Part shown: piece after piece, positions 16,544-24,985 of the stretch
Layout of the letters: every line of letters starts with the position of its first letter
Position numbering within the stretch: the stretch's first letter is position 1
DNA from: a virus
Strand: one strand, 5' to 3'
DNA length: 46,776 nt
IMG/VR virus record: IMGVR_UViG_3300037628_000466
Location: 1 to 46,776 of that record
Notes under the pieces: generated by a model
Seen by the model: the letters and a program-made list of their open reading frames with translations, nothing else
Told to the model about the DNA's origin: nothing
Database searches by the model: none
Made by a program: the position numbers and the translations under genes

Positions 16544-17210
16544 CGACTATCCCCAATTTTGCTCGTTTGTATCCCTGATACACTGCCCACCAAAACGCCT
16601 GATTCTGATAGTCCTTACGATTGGCACTAATGAAGGCCGCCGTCAAATAAGCTACTGCCACCGCATCAGTCTCGTCGATTCCCGCCGCATCACTGACAGC
16701 CGTCATTCGCGTAGCCATCGGCACATAATAAACAATCAACGAATCAGCGGCCACCGACTGATTGTGAATTGTCAGCGTTCGTTTTAAGATCGTGTAATAA
16801 TACGGCCCTGACTTATTCATCGGCTTACCAATCATTTCGGGCGGTAACAACTGTAAGGCATATTCTTCCCTGCTTTCTAACTTCTTCCAGATAACCATCA
16901 CCACCTGATTACTTATCATCGTAGAATCTAATCCATAAGTCAGTTTCCGCGCCGTCATCGAAATTCTCTTAGTGGTAACCTGAGACTTCAAATCCGCCTG
17001 CACAAATCCCGCCGCCAGATTAATTACATAATCCAAAACACTGTCGGGAAAAGTGCCCACCGTAAAATTCGTCGCCGCCCGGCCTAAAGCCCGATAAGCC
17101 GCCAAACTATCATAATCCGCCGCCTGGACTGCGCTACTAATAATACCCATGCTGAGGATTATGCTGACGACCGCGACCACCAAAATCATTAAGGTCTTTG
17201 ACTTCTGCAA
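16527..17210 (-). CDS. Head-tail adaptor-like protein with Sec signal peptide
   Basis: 227 residues from a TTG at 17210, chosen because GGGGAGG lies seven bases upstream; the frame is open further but lacks a ribosome site. Residues 2-32 are QKSK, then a hydrophobic core (LMILVVAVVSIILSMGIIS) and VQA cleavage site. The mature part (YRALGRAATNFTVGTFPDSV, LDYVINLAAGFVQADL; later LTIHNQSVAADSLIVYYVP) resembles connector proteins that begin with an alpha-helical adaptor bundle and a beta segment. It overlaps the 801-residue gene by 17 bases and the upstream adaptor by 74. Confidence 0.65.
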   Translation of the reverse strand: MQKSKTLMILVVAVVSIILSMGIISSAVQAADYDSLAAYRALGRAATNFTVGTFPDSVLDYVINLAAGFVQADLKSQVTTKRISMTARKLTYGLDSTMISNQVVMVIWKKLESREEYALQLLPPEMIGKPMNKSGPYYYTILKRTLTIHNQSVAADSLIVYYVPMATRMTAVSDAAGIDETDAVAVAYLTAAFISANRKDYQNQAFWWAVYQGYKRAKLGIVDAPQN

Positions 17211-17826
17211 GTTTGTGCCTCCCCGGTGGAAAAATAAAACCACCAGCCTTTTCTCGTGCCATTTCCAATAAACTCTCAGCGTCAGCATGACTCATATACC
17301 CAATTAGAGCCTTCGCCTCGGCAATTACCGCCGAAACAAAATATCCCGGCATATTCCCTAAATCACCAATGCTGCTGCCAATCAAATAAATCAACGGCAA
17401 GGTATGCGCTTCCGCTGCTATCGGCCAAAGATAAAGCCGATAGAATTTTTCCACCTCGATAGCATCGTCCCAAGTCTCATTATAAAGCAACGTCGCCTGT
17501 GAGGGCAATCCAGTGGGATCACCTTCGGGATAAGGGTGATCGTCGTAAAATTGCGATGGTGACACAACTTCAATTTTCTTTCCCGTCGAACCTTCACGGC
17601 CTAAGTGTATCCCCTGCTCAAAATTATCCGGGCAAGACACAAAGGGCTGACTGGCCACCGTCGTTAATTCGGTCCGAGACATCCTAAAATTCCACCAATG
17701 CGCCACCCAAACCTTCTCGAAAGCTGCCTCGATTGCCGGATCAAGTACCCCATCTAAATTCGGCTTCTGCATTCCCTCCGGCGGGGTCAAGGCAACCAGA
17801 AATTCCTTTAACTCATCTTGTGTCAT
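17137..17826 (-). CDS. Putative head-tail adaptor/connector
   Basis: 229 residues. The segment AFEKVWVAHWWNFRMSRTEL followed by TTVASQPFVSCPDNFEQGI resembles the helix plus beta-arm of podoviral adaptor proteins (aromatic WW followed by a strand and an LP.DF-like turn). It lies directly downstream of the capsid gene, the usual place for a connector. The C-terminus is helical, then a Gly/His-rich tail. ATG at 17826; ribosome site GAGGGCAC is distant, so initiation may depend on coupling. No signal peptide. Confidence 0.6.
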   Translation of the reverse strand: MTQDELKEFLVALTPPEGMQKPNLDGVLDPAIEAAFEKVWVAHWWNFRMSRTELTTVASQPFVSCPDNFEQGIHLGREGSTGKKIEVVSPSQFYDDHPYPEGDPTGLPSQATLLYNETWDDAIEVEKFYRLYLWPIAAEAHTLPLIYLIGSSIGDLGNMPGYFVSAVIAEAKALIGYMSHADAESLLEMAREKAGGFIFPPGRHKLAEVKDLNDFGGRGRQHNPQHGYY

Positions 17827-17872
17827 CACTTTAGTGCCCTCCGGGGGAATCGCACCCCCGGAAGGACTTAGT

Positions 17873-19165
17873 TTAGGCGAAATACGTGAACAAAGCCACG
17901 CACCAGTTCGCGTTTAACGGTTTGATCTTCCAGATGATTTTCCAAGCCATCGTGGCAAAAGATTCGGTCGGGTTAGCGACTCCACCCGTGTCCAGGCCCT
18001 TAAAAATCAACTTCGGATCGTTTAACCCACTGCCGCCGATTGTCACCTTCCCAAACGAGTTGGTCCCCATGATTAACGTAGTGCGCATCTCTCCAGTGGA
18101 GAACGAAATCGCGTTGGCCGTACTCGCTACAATCGGGTAGCGGGCAGTAATGTTTGACTCATAAAACGAAATACCAGCCCAGGTGCCGACATATCCGCCT
18201 TCACCCTTTTCTACCCGAACTTGCGTCATCTGGCTGACCCAGGTAGTATCAATGGTCATCAATTGCGTAACAACCTCAGGGGGAATAATGGCATGATACG
18301 TCCCATCAGGAAACCGCTTGGCCTTATTCTTCTGCAAAATTTCCTTGGCCTTCAACAGAATCCCGGTGTTGATCGTGTCGTTAGCATCCAATGGCCGCCC
18401 AGTATGATTCGGGATAGCAATAGTGATATTTGTAATCGCCCCGACCTCACTGGTCAATGCTTCCGCTGCCGCCGGAGTAAACAAGAAAGACGGCACCCCA
18501 GCGCCACCACCATCAGAGTCATACGATGTAATACGAAAAGCCGACCCATATCCTCGACCCTTGGCAACACAGCCAAATCCACCAATTAACACGTCATTGG
18601 ATAAATTGGCTTCAATCAGCGAGGCCAAGTTAGTCGACTTAAACGTCGTAGTCGTTCCGGTTAACGTCGCCGCTACATTCTCCTGATAGAACGAAGCAAC
18701 CATAATTCCAGTTGTTGCATTGTAGGCATTACGAGGCAACGGCCAACAGCCGGATTCAGCCATCAGCTTAACCGTTTCTTGTTCGACCGATTCCCCACCT
18801 TGCTCAGAGAGAACCTCGATGCCTTTCGTCATCCCGCCATCTCGACCGGAATACCACAGCAATTCCGAAAAAGTAACAACAGAATCCCAAATCTCGACTT
18901 GAGCTGTTACCGTCATCGCCTTCAAGGCTTGCGCGGTATAGGTGGTCTTACCTTCAGAACGCCCGGCGGTCTTACGAGCAAGCGGATGATACCTGAACCA
19001 ATCCACGGTGGAACCGGCATTCATCGGTATTGATTCACCTAACTGAGCTGAACCGTGATTATAGAGCACCGTAGGATCGAAAAAGTGCTCCAAAAACACA
19101 GACTCGTAAAAAATCTTGTCTGCCTCAGTCAGCGTGGTTTTTAACAGTGTTGCGGCTTGACCCAT
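17873..19165 (-). CDS. Major capsid protein, N4-gp56 family
   Basis: 430 residues from the ATG at 19165, nine bases after GGAGG (a TTG two codons upstream is possible). Family hallmarks include GESIPMNAGSTVDWFRYHPL, the following EGKTTYTAQ loop, the strand VTAQVEIWDSVVTFSELL, and the C-terminal PDGTYHAIIPPEVV plus GEGGYVGTWAGISFYES. This is the HK97-fold capsid class named after phage N4 gp56. It follows the scaffold gene and precedes the adaptors. Residues about 269-303 are closely mirrored in the Tat-signal protein at 29450-29743. Confidence 0.92.
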   Translation of the reverse strand: MGQAATLLKTTLTEADKIFYESVFLEHFFDPTVLYNHGSAQLGESIPMNAGSTVDWFRYHPLARKTAGRSEGKTTYTAQALKAMTVTAQVEIWDSVVTFSELLWYSGRDGGMTKGIEVLSEQGGESVEQETVKLMAESGCWPLPRNAYNATTGIMVASFYQENVAATLTGTTTTFKSTNLASLIEANLSNDVLIGGFGCVAKGRGYGSAFRITSYDSDGGGAGVPSFLFTPAAAEALTSEVGAITNITIAIPNHTGRPLDANDTINTGILLKAKEILQKNKAKRFPDGTYHAIIPPEVVTQLMTIDTTWVSQMTQVRVEKGEGGYVGTWAGISFYESNITARYPIVASTANAISFSTGEMRTTLIMGTNSFGKVTIGGSGLNDPKLIFKGLDTGGVANPTESFATMAWKIIWKIKPLNANWCVALFTYFA

Positions 19166-19214
19166 AGACAATCACCTCCAGTTGTCGTTGTCTATGCGTG
19201 AGCGCCGCGCTAAT

Positions 19215-19913
19215 CTAAGCCGTACCGAAATTCTTGCGAATCTTCTCAAATTCCACGTCGTACTTACTCGCAATTTGTTTCTTTTCGGCTATGTCCCCCT
19301 TGGCTGCCGCCAATTCAGCTTTCATTTTTTCTGTAGCCTCAGCGATCTTGGTCTCATAATCCTGACCAGCACCGGCAAAGCCGGGCGGCACCCCGGAAGC
19401 ACCTGTCGCAACGTGCGCTCCACGCGGTAAATGGTGTCCGCCCGCTTCTTCGGGTGCCCCGGAGGGCGAGCCAGCGTTCGCCCGAGCCTGCTTCATCGCC
19501 AGATTAAGCTGGACCCGAGAATCACTGACCATCATCACATCAGGATCGGATGCGATAATTTCTTCCACTTCATCCCTGAGTTTCTCGTAATCAGGATTGC
19601 GGATTAGCCAAAGCTCCATACTATTTTTGGCTCCATCTCGCTTCAATTCCTGATTTTCACGCGCCATCTTTTGCATCTTGGGGTCGTCCGGAAACTCCGC
19701 ATTGATGCTCTCATCTTCTTCCTTGGTGTGTTTTTCCCTTAAGGCCCGCTCTAACTTACGCTCTTTGCGATCTTGAGCCTTGATCTTTCTTTTGGAAGAA
19801 CCGAGTTCTTCAGCCAACGCTTCTGGAGTCCGATACTTCTCCGGGTCCAATCCCTGTGCCTTTAACAACGCCTGAAATTCAACGGATTGCGTATTGGACT
19901 GTGTTTCTGTCAT
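19215..19913 (-). CDS. Putative capsid scaffolding protein
   Basis: 232 residues, very hydrophilic. Residues 38-95 are rich in Lys/Arg/Glu helix (KRKIKAQDRKERKLERALRE), the centre has a Gly/Ala/His-rich linker (about 150-185), and the C-terminus is a coiled coil (EATEKMKAELAAAKGDIAEK) ending with a basic helix. This is the usual make-up of a scaffold, with the C-terminal helix contacting the capsid. It lies immediately upstream of the capsid gene. No protease domain is present. Confidence 0.75.
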   Translation of the reverse strand: MTETQSNTQSVEFQALLKAQGLDPEKYRTPEALAEELGSSKRKIKAQDRKERKLERALREKHTKEEDESINAEFPDDPKMQKMARENQELKRDGAKNSMELWLIRNPDYEKLRDEVEEIIASDPDVMMVSDSRVQLNLAMKQARANAGSPSGAPEEAGGHHLPRGAHVATGASGVPPGFAGAGQDYETKIAEATEKMKAELAAAKGDIAEKKQIASKYDVEFEKIRKNFGTA

Positions 19914-19920
19914 GTTTCCT

Positions 19921-20151
19921 CTAATTTCCGTAATCCTGCCTATGTCTCGGCGGGATTGTTATTTTTCTTTGGTCAGAGTCCACCAGCGGATACAACTCAT
20001 CATAAACTATTTCATAAATCTCAATCCGATGAGCCATGTGTATCACCTTCTCCATATTCCCTGATAACGCATACCGATACAGCGCATCTTTGGTTTCCCA
20101 AATAAATTTATGCGCCGCTTCTTCCGATTTCGACAACCGATCCACGCTCAT
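19921..20151 (-). CDS. Small hypothetical protein upstream of scaffold
   Basis: 76 residues from the ATG at 20151, overlapping the glycosyltransferase stop. Mostly helical (SKSEEAAHKFIWETKDALYR, VIHMAHRIEIYEIVYDELY). Not recognised. Its place between the glycan cassette and the scaffold in a tight operon suggests a head-assembly accessory, but there is no direct evidence. Confidence 0.6.
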   Translation of the reverse strand: MSVDRLSKSEEAAHKFIWETKDALYRYALSGNMEKVIHMAHRIEIYEIVYDELYPLVDSDQRKITIPPRHRQDYGN

Positions 20152-21158
20152 AACGAGAACCCCGGCCACTGTTTCTTCAGCAATTCGTTCATACGCTCTT
20201 TGTACTTTTTGGGATCGAGATTGTCAAGATACCACCCCCTCGTTTTTTCAGAAACTTCCAACCTGCATTTCTTTATTTTCTCAGAAATATGTTTAGCATC
20301 CTGCTTGCCACTGCCGATTTTCTCATTATCAAAAACGGCTGGCCATTCCGGCATATCATGACAGGTTAACACCGGACGACCAGCCATCAGAAAATCACCC
20401 GCACCACCAGACAGCCCCTCATGGCGCGTCAAGCGCAGAGAGTACCATGATTGCGCAATAATTTCTTTATATTCCCCAAACGAGCAAGCGTACTTATATT
20501 GCGCGTTCGGAACCCCCGATTCATCGACAACACCCTTTGGCCCTACCGGAAGCATCCAGTGATAGAAAATAAATGTCGCCTCCGGCATTAACCGTGCCAC
20601 TTCCAGGCAAACATCATACCGATACATATCCAGATTATAGGTCGGCATATAGACAGCGATGGTAAATTTATGCGGCATTGGTTGCAAGTCAAACAATTCC
20701 CGCGCTGGAGTGGGCAGTGGATCGGTCGCATCGATCCCCAGCAACTTATCCAACTCATACTTTTGCTTGGTCGAAACCGGGACGTGCATAAAACGATCCG
20801 TACGCAGATCGCGAAACATCTGCGGCTCATAGTGGCCTGCCCTGGCCCGCCACTTGGCGCACTCTAAAATATCGGAACCCGCCCAAAGAATAACGATCTT
20901 CTCCGCTTTCTTGCAACGCTCATTATATTTATAGCTCAGATCGCCGGTAATCCGCTGCATCCGACTCAAAGCACAATAATCAGGAACAAACCAGCCCTTA
21001 ACAAACAAAACTTCTGGATTTGATCCCTCCTCGGGTCGCAAGGCATTGCCCCAAAGTTTTTTAAAACCAAAGAGCGTATACCAATCAACCCCCAGTGCAG
21101 GAGCCAAATTGTTAATCGCCAGATGTTCACAGCCATCCGATGTTATCGCTGCCTTCAC
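20148..21158 (-). CDS. GT4-like (GT-B fold) glycosyltransferase
   Basis: 336 residues from a GTG with SD AAGGGGG. The C-terminal half has the GT-B nucleotide-sugar signature: YSLRLTRHEGLSGGAGDFL then MAGRPVLTCHDMPEW, equivalent to the E-x7-E/G-x-PV motif of family GT4. KFTIAVYMPTYNLDMYRYD begins the C-terminal Rossmann domain, with VARLMPEATFIFYHW next. It would transfer a sugar from a nucleotide donor in the cytoplasm. It is the last gene of a glycan cassette interposed between portal and scaffold. Confidence 0.75.
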   Translation of the reverse strand: MKAAITSDGCEHLAINNLAPALGVDWYTLFGFKKLWGNALRPEEGSNPEVLFVKGWFVPDYCALSRMQRITGDLSYKYNERCKKAEKIVILWAGSDILECAKWRARAGHYEPQMFRDLRTDRFMHVPVSTKQKYELDKLLGIDATDPLPTPARELFDLQPMPHKFTIAVYMPTYNLDMYRYDVCLEVARLMPEATFIFYHWMLPVGPKGVVDESGVPNAQYKYACSFGEYKEIIAQSWYSLRLTRHEGLSGGAGDFLMAGRPVLTCHDMPEWPAVFDNEKIGSGKQDAKHISEKIKKCRLEVSEKTRGWYLDNLDPKKYKERMNELLKKQWPGFSL

Positions 21159-21167
21159 AAAACCCCC

Positions 21168-21506
21168 TTATGGCGTGGCTTCAAATGCCAGTATGCTTAC
21201 CGCTGCTGGACTCTCAAAAGCCTCAACGGTTACATCGTCACCATTGGCCCAGGCAAAAGTAGCGCCATTGCCAGAATTCCACTGGAACGAAGCATCACCC
21301 ACAGTTATGTCCAGCACTTCAGTACCATCAATTGAAATTAGTACCCTGGATCGCTTCACGACGGCATCTTGCTTAGTAACAACAATACTACTGACAAAAC
21401 GAGTTGCCCCACCCCCATTATTTATCGTCGTCGTCGTTCCCGGTATAACCTTACTCTTGGCGGCATAAAGCGTTGTGACAATTGGACTTGTTTCTGTTGA
21501 AGCCAT
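21168..21506 (-). CDS. Small beta-rich protein, possible head decoration protein
   Basis: 112 residues with Thr/Val/Gly-rich alternating strands (VIPGTTTTINNGGGATRFVS, VLISIDGTEVLDITVGDA, FAWANGDDVTVEAFES). No cysteines, no signal peptide. It looks like a compact beta-sandwich of the sort used for capsid decoration or head fibres. It lies between two glycosyltransferase genes; being itself a glycosylation target is an attractive but untested idea. SD GAGGG eight bases before ATG. Confidence 0.6.
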   Translation of the reverse strand: MASTETSPIVTTLYAAKSKVIPGTTTTINNGGGATRFVSSIVVTKQDAVVKRSRVLISIDGTEVLDITVGDASFQWNSGNGATFAWANGDDVTVEAFESPAAVSILAFEATP

Positions 21507-22589
21507 TTATGCTACCCTCGTTTCTTTTTCTTTTCCCGCCACTTGCTGTAGGCTACCGCCACCCGCTGCTTCGAGTCTGGGTAATCCCGCTTCGCTTCTT
21601 TGCTCGACATGAACCGGGACACGAATTGTTTCCTTGTCTCCCTCGCCTTCGGCTGCGGCATGGGTCATCATCTCCTTTTCCTCGCGCTCAAGCTCCTCAC
21701 GCTGACGTTCGTTTTGCTTATGTAATTCAACGACATCCTGCACCGACTTCTCGTTAATCCCAGCATTGTTCAGCGCATGAATCTCCGCCATCCAATGATT
21801 CGGACTTTGATTGCAATGCTGAATGTAACGCCCAATACTAATCGCCTGCATCTCATAATGATCGAAAACAACGCCGAGGTGAATCGCTGAACCAAGCCCA
21901 AAGCGATGCGCGTCAACACACAACCGAATATCAGGACCATAGTTACCAAGGTCTTCCAAATTAACTCCGGCATCAAACCACGGATAAGGCACAGCATCGA
22001 AAACTGAGCGATGATATAGGCAAAAACCCGACCCACAGGCAATGTCCATACCACCACCGGCACCACCGTAAGGCTTATCGATTACCGCTCCGGCCATACA
22101 TTGCGTTTCATTAAAGTCAAGACCAGGTCGAAAAGGCATCCAGTTAAATCCCGTTTCGTCACGCCGATAAGCAATGGGTCGCCAGGGCTTTGACCGCGAG
22201 GGGCAAATCCCAGAAATGATCGGGCGAATCACCTTGCCGTCCTTATCCATAGCAGCATCCAAAAGCATACATAGGGAGGCGGGATGAAAATCGTGATCCG
22301 AACCAACAGTCAACAACCACTCACCGACCATCGCATTAGCCAGTGCCGTATGGTTACGCGCTACGTGAAGGCCACGCCCGACATCCTTAGGGATTATCTG
22401 CACCCGAACATCGCGATCCTCACTGAACTTCACCAGTTCATTGAGTGCACTTTTGCATACTGGCATAACGTCAACTTCAAAGCCAGAAAAGCGCGGTAAT
22501 GGAATGCCGATGGAAACATTGTGCTTCCAGACTTTAAGCTTTAGTTTTCTTTTTCCAATACCCGGCTCTATTGTCTTCTTTTTTCCCAA
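21507..22589 (-). CDS. GT2-like (GT-A fold) glycosyltransferase
   Basis: 360 residues from a TTG at 22589 with GGAGGA five bases upstream, overlapping the previous gene by about 200 bases' worth of shared C-terminal region in another frame (22534-22589 is double-coding). Motifs: VSIGIPLPRFSGFEVDVM at the first strand, GEWLLTVGSDHDFHP containing the D-x-D metal site, and YGPDIRLCVDAHRFGLG near the catalytic acid. The last 80 residues are a charged Glu/Lys/Gln-rich tail. Likely uses a nucleotide-sugar donor. Confidence 0.75.
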   Translation of the reverse strand: MGKKKTIEPGIGKRKLKLKVWKHNVSIGIPLPRFSGFEVDVMPVCKSALNELVKFSEDRDVRVQIIPKDVGRGLHVARNHTALANAMVGEWLLTVGSDHDFHPASLCMLLDAAMDKDGKVIRPIISGICPSRSKPWRPIAYRRDETGFNWMPFRPGLDFNETQCMAGAVIDKPYGGAGGGMDIACGSGFCLYHRSVFDAVPYPWFDAGVNLEDLGNYGPDIRLCVDAHRFGLGSAIHLGVVFDHYEMQAISIGRYIQHCNQSPNHWMAEIHALNNAGINEKSVQDVVELHKQNERQREELEREEKEMMTHAAAEGEGDKETIRVPVHVEQRSEAGLPRLEAAGGGSLQQVAGKEKETRVA

Positions 22590-22791
22590 TCTTCTCCTCC
22601 GCTTTTGGTTTCGGCTCCTCCGCCGCCTTCGGTTCCCTTACCAGGAATGGACCAAGTGAATCCTTGAAATACTTGGCCAACATACCATCCCACCGCCGCC
22701 GCTCAAATGTACCACCAACAATATTATGAAACTCATTCATAAATGAGGCAGCGGTTTCATCACAGGTTTTCTCAAATTTAACCTTGTCCAT
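22534..22791 (-). CDS. Small hypothetical protein with charged C-terminus
   Basis: 85 residues from the ATG at 22791. The N-terminal 55 residues are amphipathic helices (FEKTCDETAASFMNEFHNIV, RRRWDGMLAKYFKDSLGPFL); the remainder is a Pro/Glu/Lys tail (REPKAAEEPKPKAEEKIGKK). The 3' end overlaps the start of the glycosyltransferase gene, and the 5' end overlaps the GT8-like gene. Not recognised. It may be an accessory of the glycan cassette. Confidence 0.6.
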   Translation of the reverse strand: MDKVKFEKTCDETAASFMNEFHNIVGGTFERRRWDGMLAKYFKDSLGPFLVREPKAAEEPKPKAEEKIGKKEDNRAGYWKKKTKA

Positions 22792-23530
22792 TTTCGACCC
22801 CCGCAATACGCAATATGCGTTTAACTAACTCTTTATCTTTCCACCTGCCACCCTTGAAATGAAAACCGTAAATTGGAATATCGTCCTCAACACGCTTAGC
22901 GATGTCTTCTTCCCAAGCGTCAATATTGTCACATTCACTTAATATTTGCATATAGTCAAGAGGTAAGACTATATCCTTAAACTCCTCATTATATCCGATC
23001 AACAAGGTGTATGACAGTTGATCGTAGGCTTGTTTACCCTGCGTCGTCATAACACCACAGTGACACAATGAATTAGACAAGTAAGCCCATAGACGAATAA
23101 ATTCTACCATCTCGGAGGTGTTTATGCCAAAAAAGTGATTTGTCGGGAACTTGCCGCAGGGACCAAGACGAATACCACCAAGGCATTTCTTTTGTTCATA
23201 CAAAGCGCGAAACCATGCCGAAACATTTTTAACGATCAAGCAATCAGTACCGATAAAAAAGAACTTTTGATCGGGAGATGCCTGCAAATTATAGTGTTCC
23301 AATGCCCGAGGCAACCGTCCAACATTTACCACCCAATCATTGCTGGACTTAAATACAGGCCGATAAGAAATAAGTACATCGGTTTTAATCTCGATCTCCG
23401 GGCGATTCCAAATACCATCAGTATAGACAACCACCTTTTCACAACCGGATTTATTGACCCACCCCGGCAGACAAAAACGAAGACTGTCCGCGTAATTCTC
23501 GGAACAATATGTCACAATGTCAAAACCCAT
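22778..23530 (-). CDS. GT8-like glycosyltransferase, tandem paralogue 2
   Basis: 250 residues. It is clearly paralogous to the next gene upstream (23530-24255): both start with an aspartate/tyrosine strand then NY.D.L.FCLP, share SGCEKVVVYTDG, SNDWVVNVGRLPRA, an F-x-G-x-D-C metal-site strand (FFFIGTDCLIVKNV), and a C-terminal HFKGGRWKDKELVKRIL. The DC motif plus the late H-x-x-G...K element recall family GT8/GT-A enzymes. The exact family and sugar are unknown. Starts right at the stop of its paralogue. Confidence 0.65.
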   Translation of the reverse strand: MGFDIVTYCSENYADSLRFCLPGWVNKSGCEKVVVYTDGIWNRPEIEIKTDVLISYRPVFKSSNDWVVNVGRLPRALEHYNLQASPDQKFFFIGTDCLIVKNVSAWFRALYEQKKCLGGIRLGPCGKFPTNHFFGINTSEMVEFIRLWAYLSNSLCHCGVMTTQGKQAYDQLSYTLLIGYNEEFKDIVLPLDYMQILSECDNIDAWEEDIAKRVEDDIPIYGFHFKGGRWKDKELVKRILRIAGVENGQG

Positions 23531-24255
23531 TACACTACCTTAGCTAATGCCAATATTTCCTTGACCAGTTTCTCGTCTTTCCAACGTCCACCCTTAAAAT
23601 GCAAACCGTAAACCCCTTCACCAAGTCGACCAACCGAAGATTTCCAATTATCGAGATCATCCGTCTCATTCATTAAAACTTTATCTTTTAGCCCAAATAC
23701 CTCGGGCAAATAAACCGAGAGAACAAGGAAATCAAATGAAATTTGGTCATAGGCGACATAACCTTCCATTGTACCAATATTACACTCCTGCATACACGCA
23801 CTTAAAGGCATCCAGGCATCAACCATCTCCCGACAGCGATCATTGACTATGGCAAAAAATATATTAGGAATTGTTTTTTTAAGACTGTCAAGTCGGTACA
23901 AACCCAACCATCGCTTATTAGACATTTCATCAAATACCATCGAAACATCGCGGACAAAGATACAATCAGCACCATTAAGAACAAATTTCTGACCCTCCTT
24001 TGCCCGATGAACATAATCATTAGCGGTCAAAGGCAAGCGCCCTACATTCTCCAGCCAATCCGAAGATTTATTAAAGTGAGGCCGATACTCCACCGGAATT
24101 GACATTTGCACATCGGGTCGATGAGAATAATCACCAGAATCTTCATCAGTATAAATAATAACCCGCTCTGCCCCGGAATAGTTTCCAACCCACGGCAGAC
24201 AAAACTTCAAAGCATCCATATAATTCTGAGAACAGTACATGACCAAATCAAACAT
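23530..24255 (-). CDS. GT8-like glycosyltransferase, tandem paralogue 1
   Basis: 241 residues. Shared blocks with its neighbour: YCSQNYMDALKFCLPW, SGAERVIIYTDE, SSDWLENVGRLPL, FVLNGADCIFVRDV (candidate metal-binding strand) and LHFKGGRWKDEKLVKEIL. The start overlaps the 3' end of the N-formyltransferase gene by eight bases. Duplication within the cassette suggests two related transfer steps on one glycan (inference). Confidence 0.65.
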   Translation of the reverse strand: MFDLVMYCSQNYMDALKFCLPWVGNYSGAERVIIYTDEDSGDYSHRPDVQMSIPVEYRPHFNKSSDWLENVGRLPLTANDYVHRAKEGQKFVLNGADCIFVRDVSMVFDEMSNKRWLGLYRLDSLKKTIPNIFFAIVNDRCREMVDAWMPLSACMQECNIGTMEGYVAYDQISFDFLVLSVYLPEVFGLKDKVLMNETDDLDNWKSSVGRLGEGVYGLHFKGGRWKDEKLVKEILALAKVV

Positions 24256-24985
24256 CTTCTTTTATCTCCGTGATATGAAAGCGCACCCCATCGAGCAAGA
24301 TATAGGGTGTCTGGAATTTGGGAAAGATCATCGCCCGGAGCCAGTCGGCGGCACCTTTGTCGTCAACGAAATCCTCAAACTTAAATTCGTTTTTAGAAAA
24401 GTCCAGGTCGTCCTTGGTGTAGTACCTGGCCTCCCCCTTGTCTTGAGCTTTCGCGACAAGTTTGTTTTCGCGAATGCGCGGCCACAACGCCTTAAACATA
24501 TCAACAGCCATTTTACAAACTGCGCGATAAACATCGGCGGCAGTGTCGATAGAACGGGGCGAATAAGGACAAAAAGCAATTATCCCGCCGGTATCAATTC
24601 CCTCATCCATGTAATGCAATGTCGCGCAAATTTCTTCTTCCCCGTTAATCATCGCATGAGCAATGGGAGCCATACCCCGATAATTAGGCAACAAGCCGAA
24701 ATGCAGGTTGATACAACCCTTCGGCGGAATTTTGACAACTTCCGGCTTCAGAATTTTATGATACTGAAAGGAAAGGATATAATCCGGGGCCAATTCCTTG
24801 ATGTAATCGACACATAGATTAATATCTTCGGTGATGACCTCCTTAATTCCCAACCATTCAGCAAAATGAGGAATTTCCCGTTCTTCCTTACTGGTAAAAA
24901 CCACCGGGACATGAACACCATTGCCCCGCAAATAGAGCAATAACTCCCGACAAACATCACCTTTCCCAGCCACAATTACCTTCAT
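24248..24985 (-). CDS. Sugar N-formyltransferase-like enzyme
   Basis: 245 residues with a complete formyltransferase catalytic triad: N93 and H95 in GCINLHFGLLPNYRG and D131 in MDEGIDTGGII. This is the N10-formyl-tetrahydrofolate binding fold shared by Fmt, PurN and the sugar N-formyltransferases (ArnA N-domain, FdtF). The C-terminal FPKFQTPYILLDGVRFHI following an ...WLRAM helix fits the amino-sugar enzymes better than Fmt or PurN. It would formylate an amino sugar. It is flanked by the portal gene (ATGA overlap) and glycosyltransferases, which supports a glycan substrate. Confidence 0.8.
   Translation of the reverse strand: MKVIVAGKGDVCRELLLYLRGNGVHVPVVFTSKEEREIPHFAEWLGIKEVITEDINLCVDYIKELAPDYILSFQYHKILKPEVVKIPPKGCINLHFGLLPNYRGMAPIAHAMINGEEEICATLHYMDEGIDTGGIIAFCPYSPRSIDTAADVYRAVCKMAVDMFKALWPRIRENKLVAKAQDKGEARYYTKDDLDFSKNEFKFEDFVDDKGAADWLRAMIFPKFQTPYILLDGVRFHITEIKEDV

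Noticed and set aside
22534-22589. Frameshift joining the 85-residue protein to the GT2-like enzyme
   Set aside because: Each gene has its own start and stop with a ribosome site for the second; a plain overlap explains the arrangement.
24239-24817. 192-codon plus-strand ORF opposite the formyltransferase gene
   Set aside because: Antisense shadow of an intact enzyme with catalytic triad; no ribosome site.
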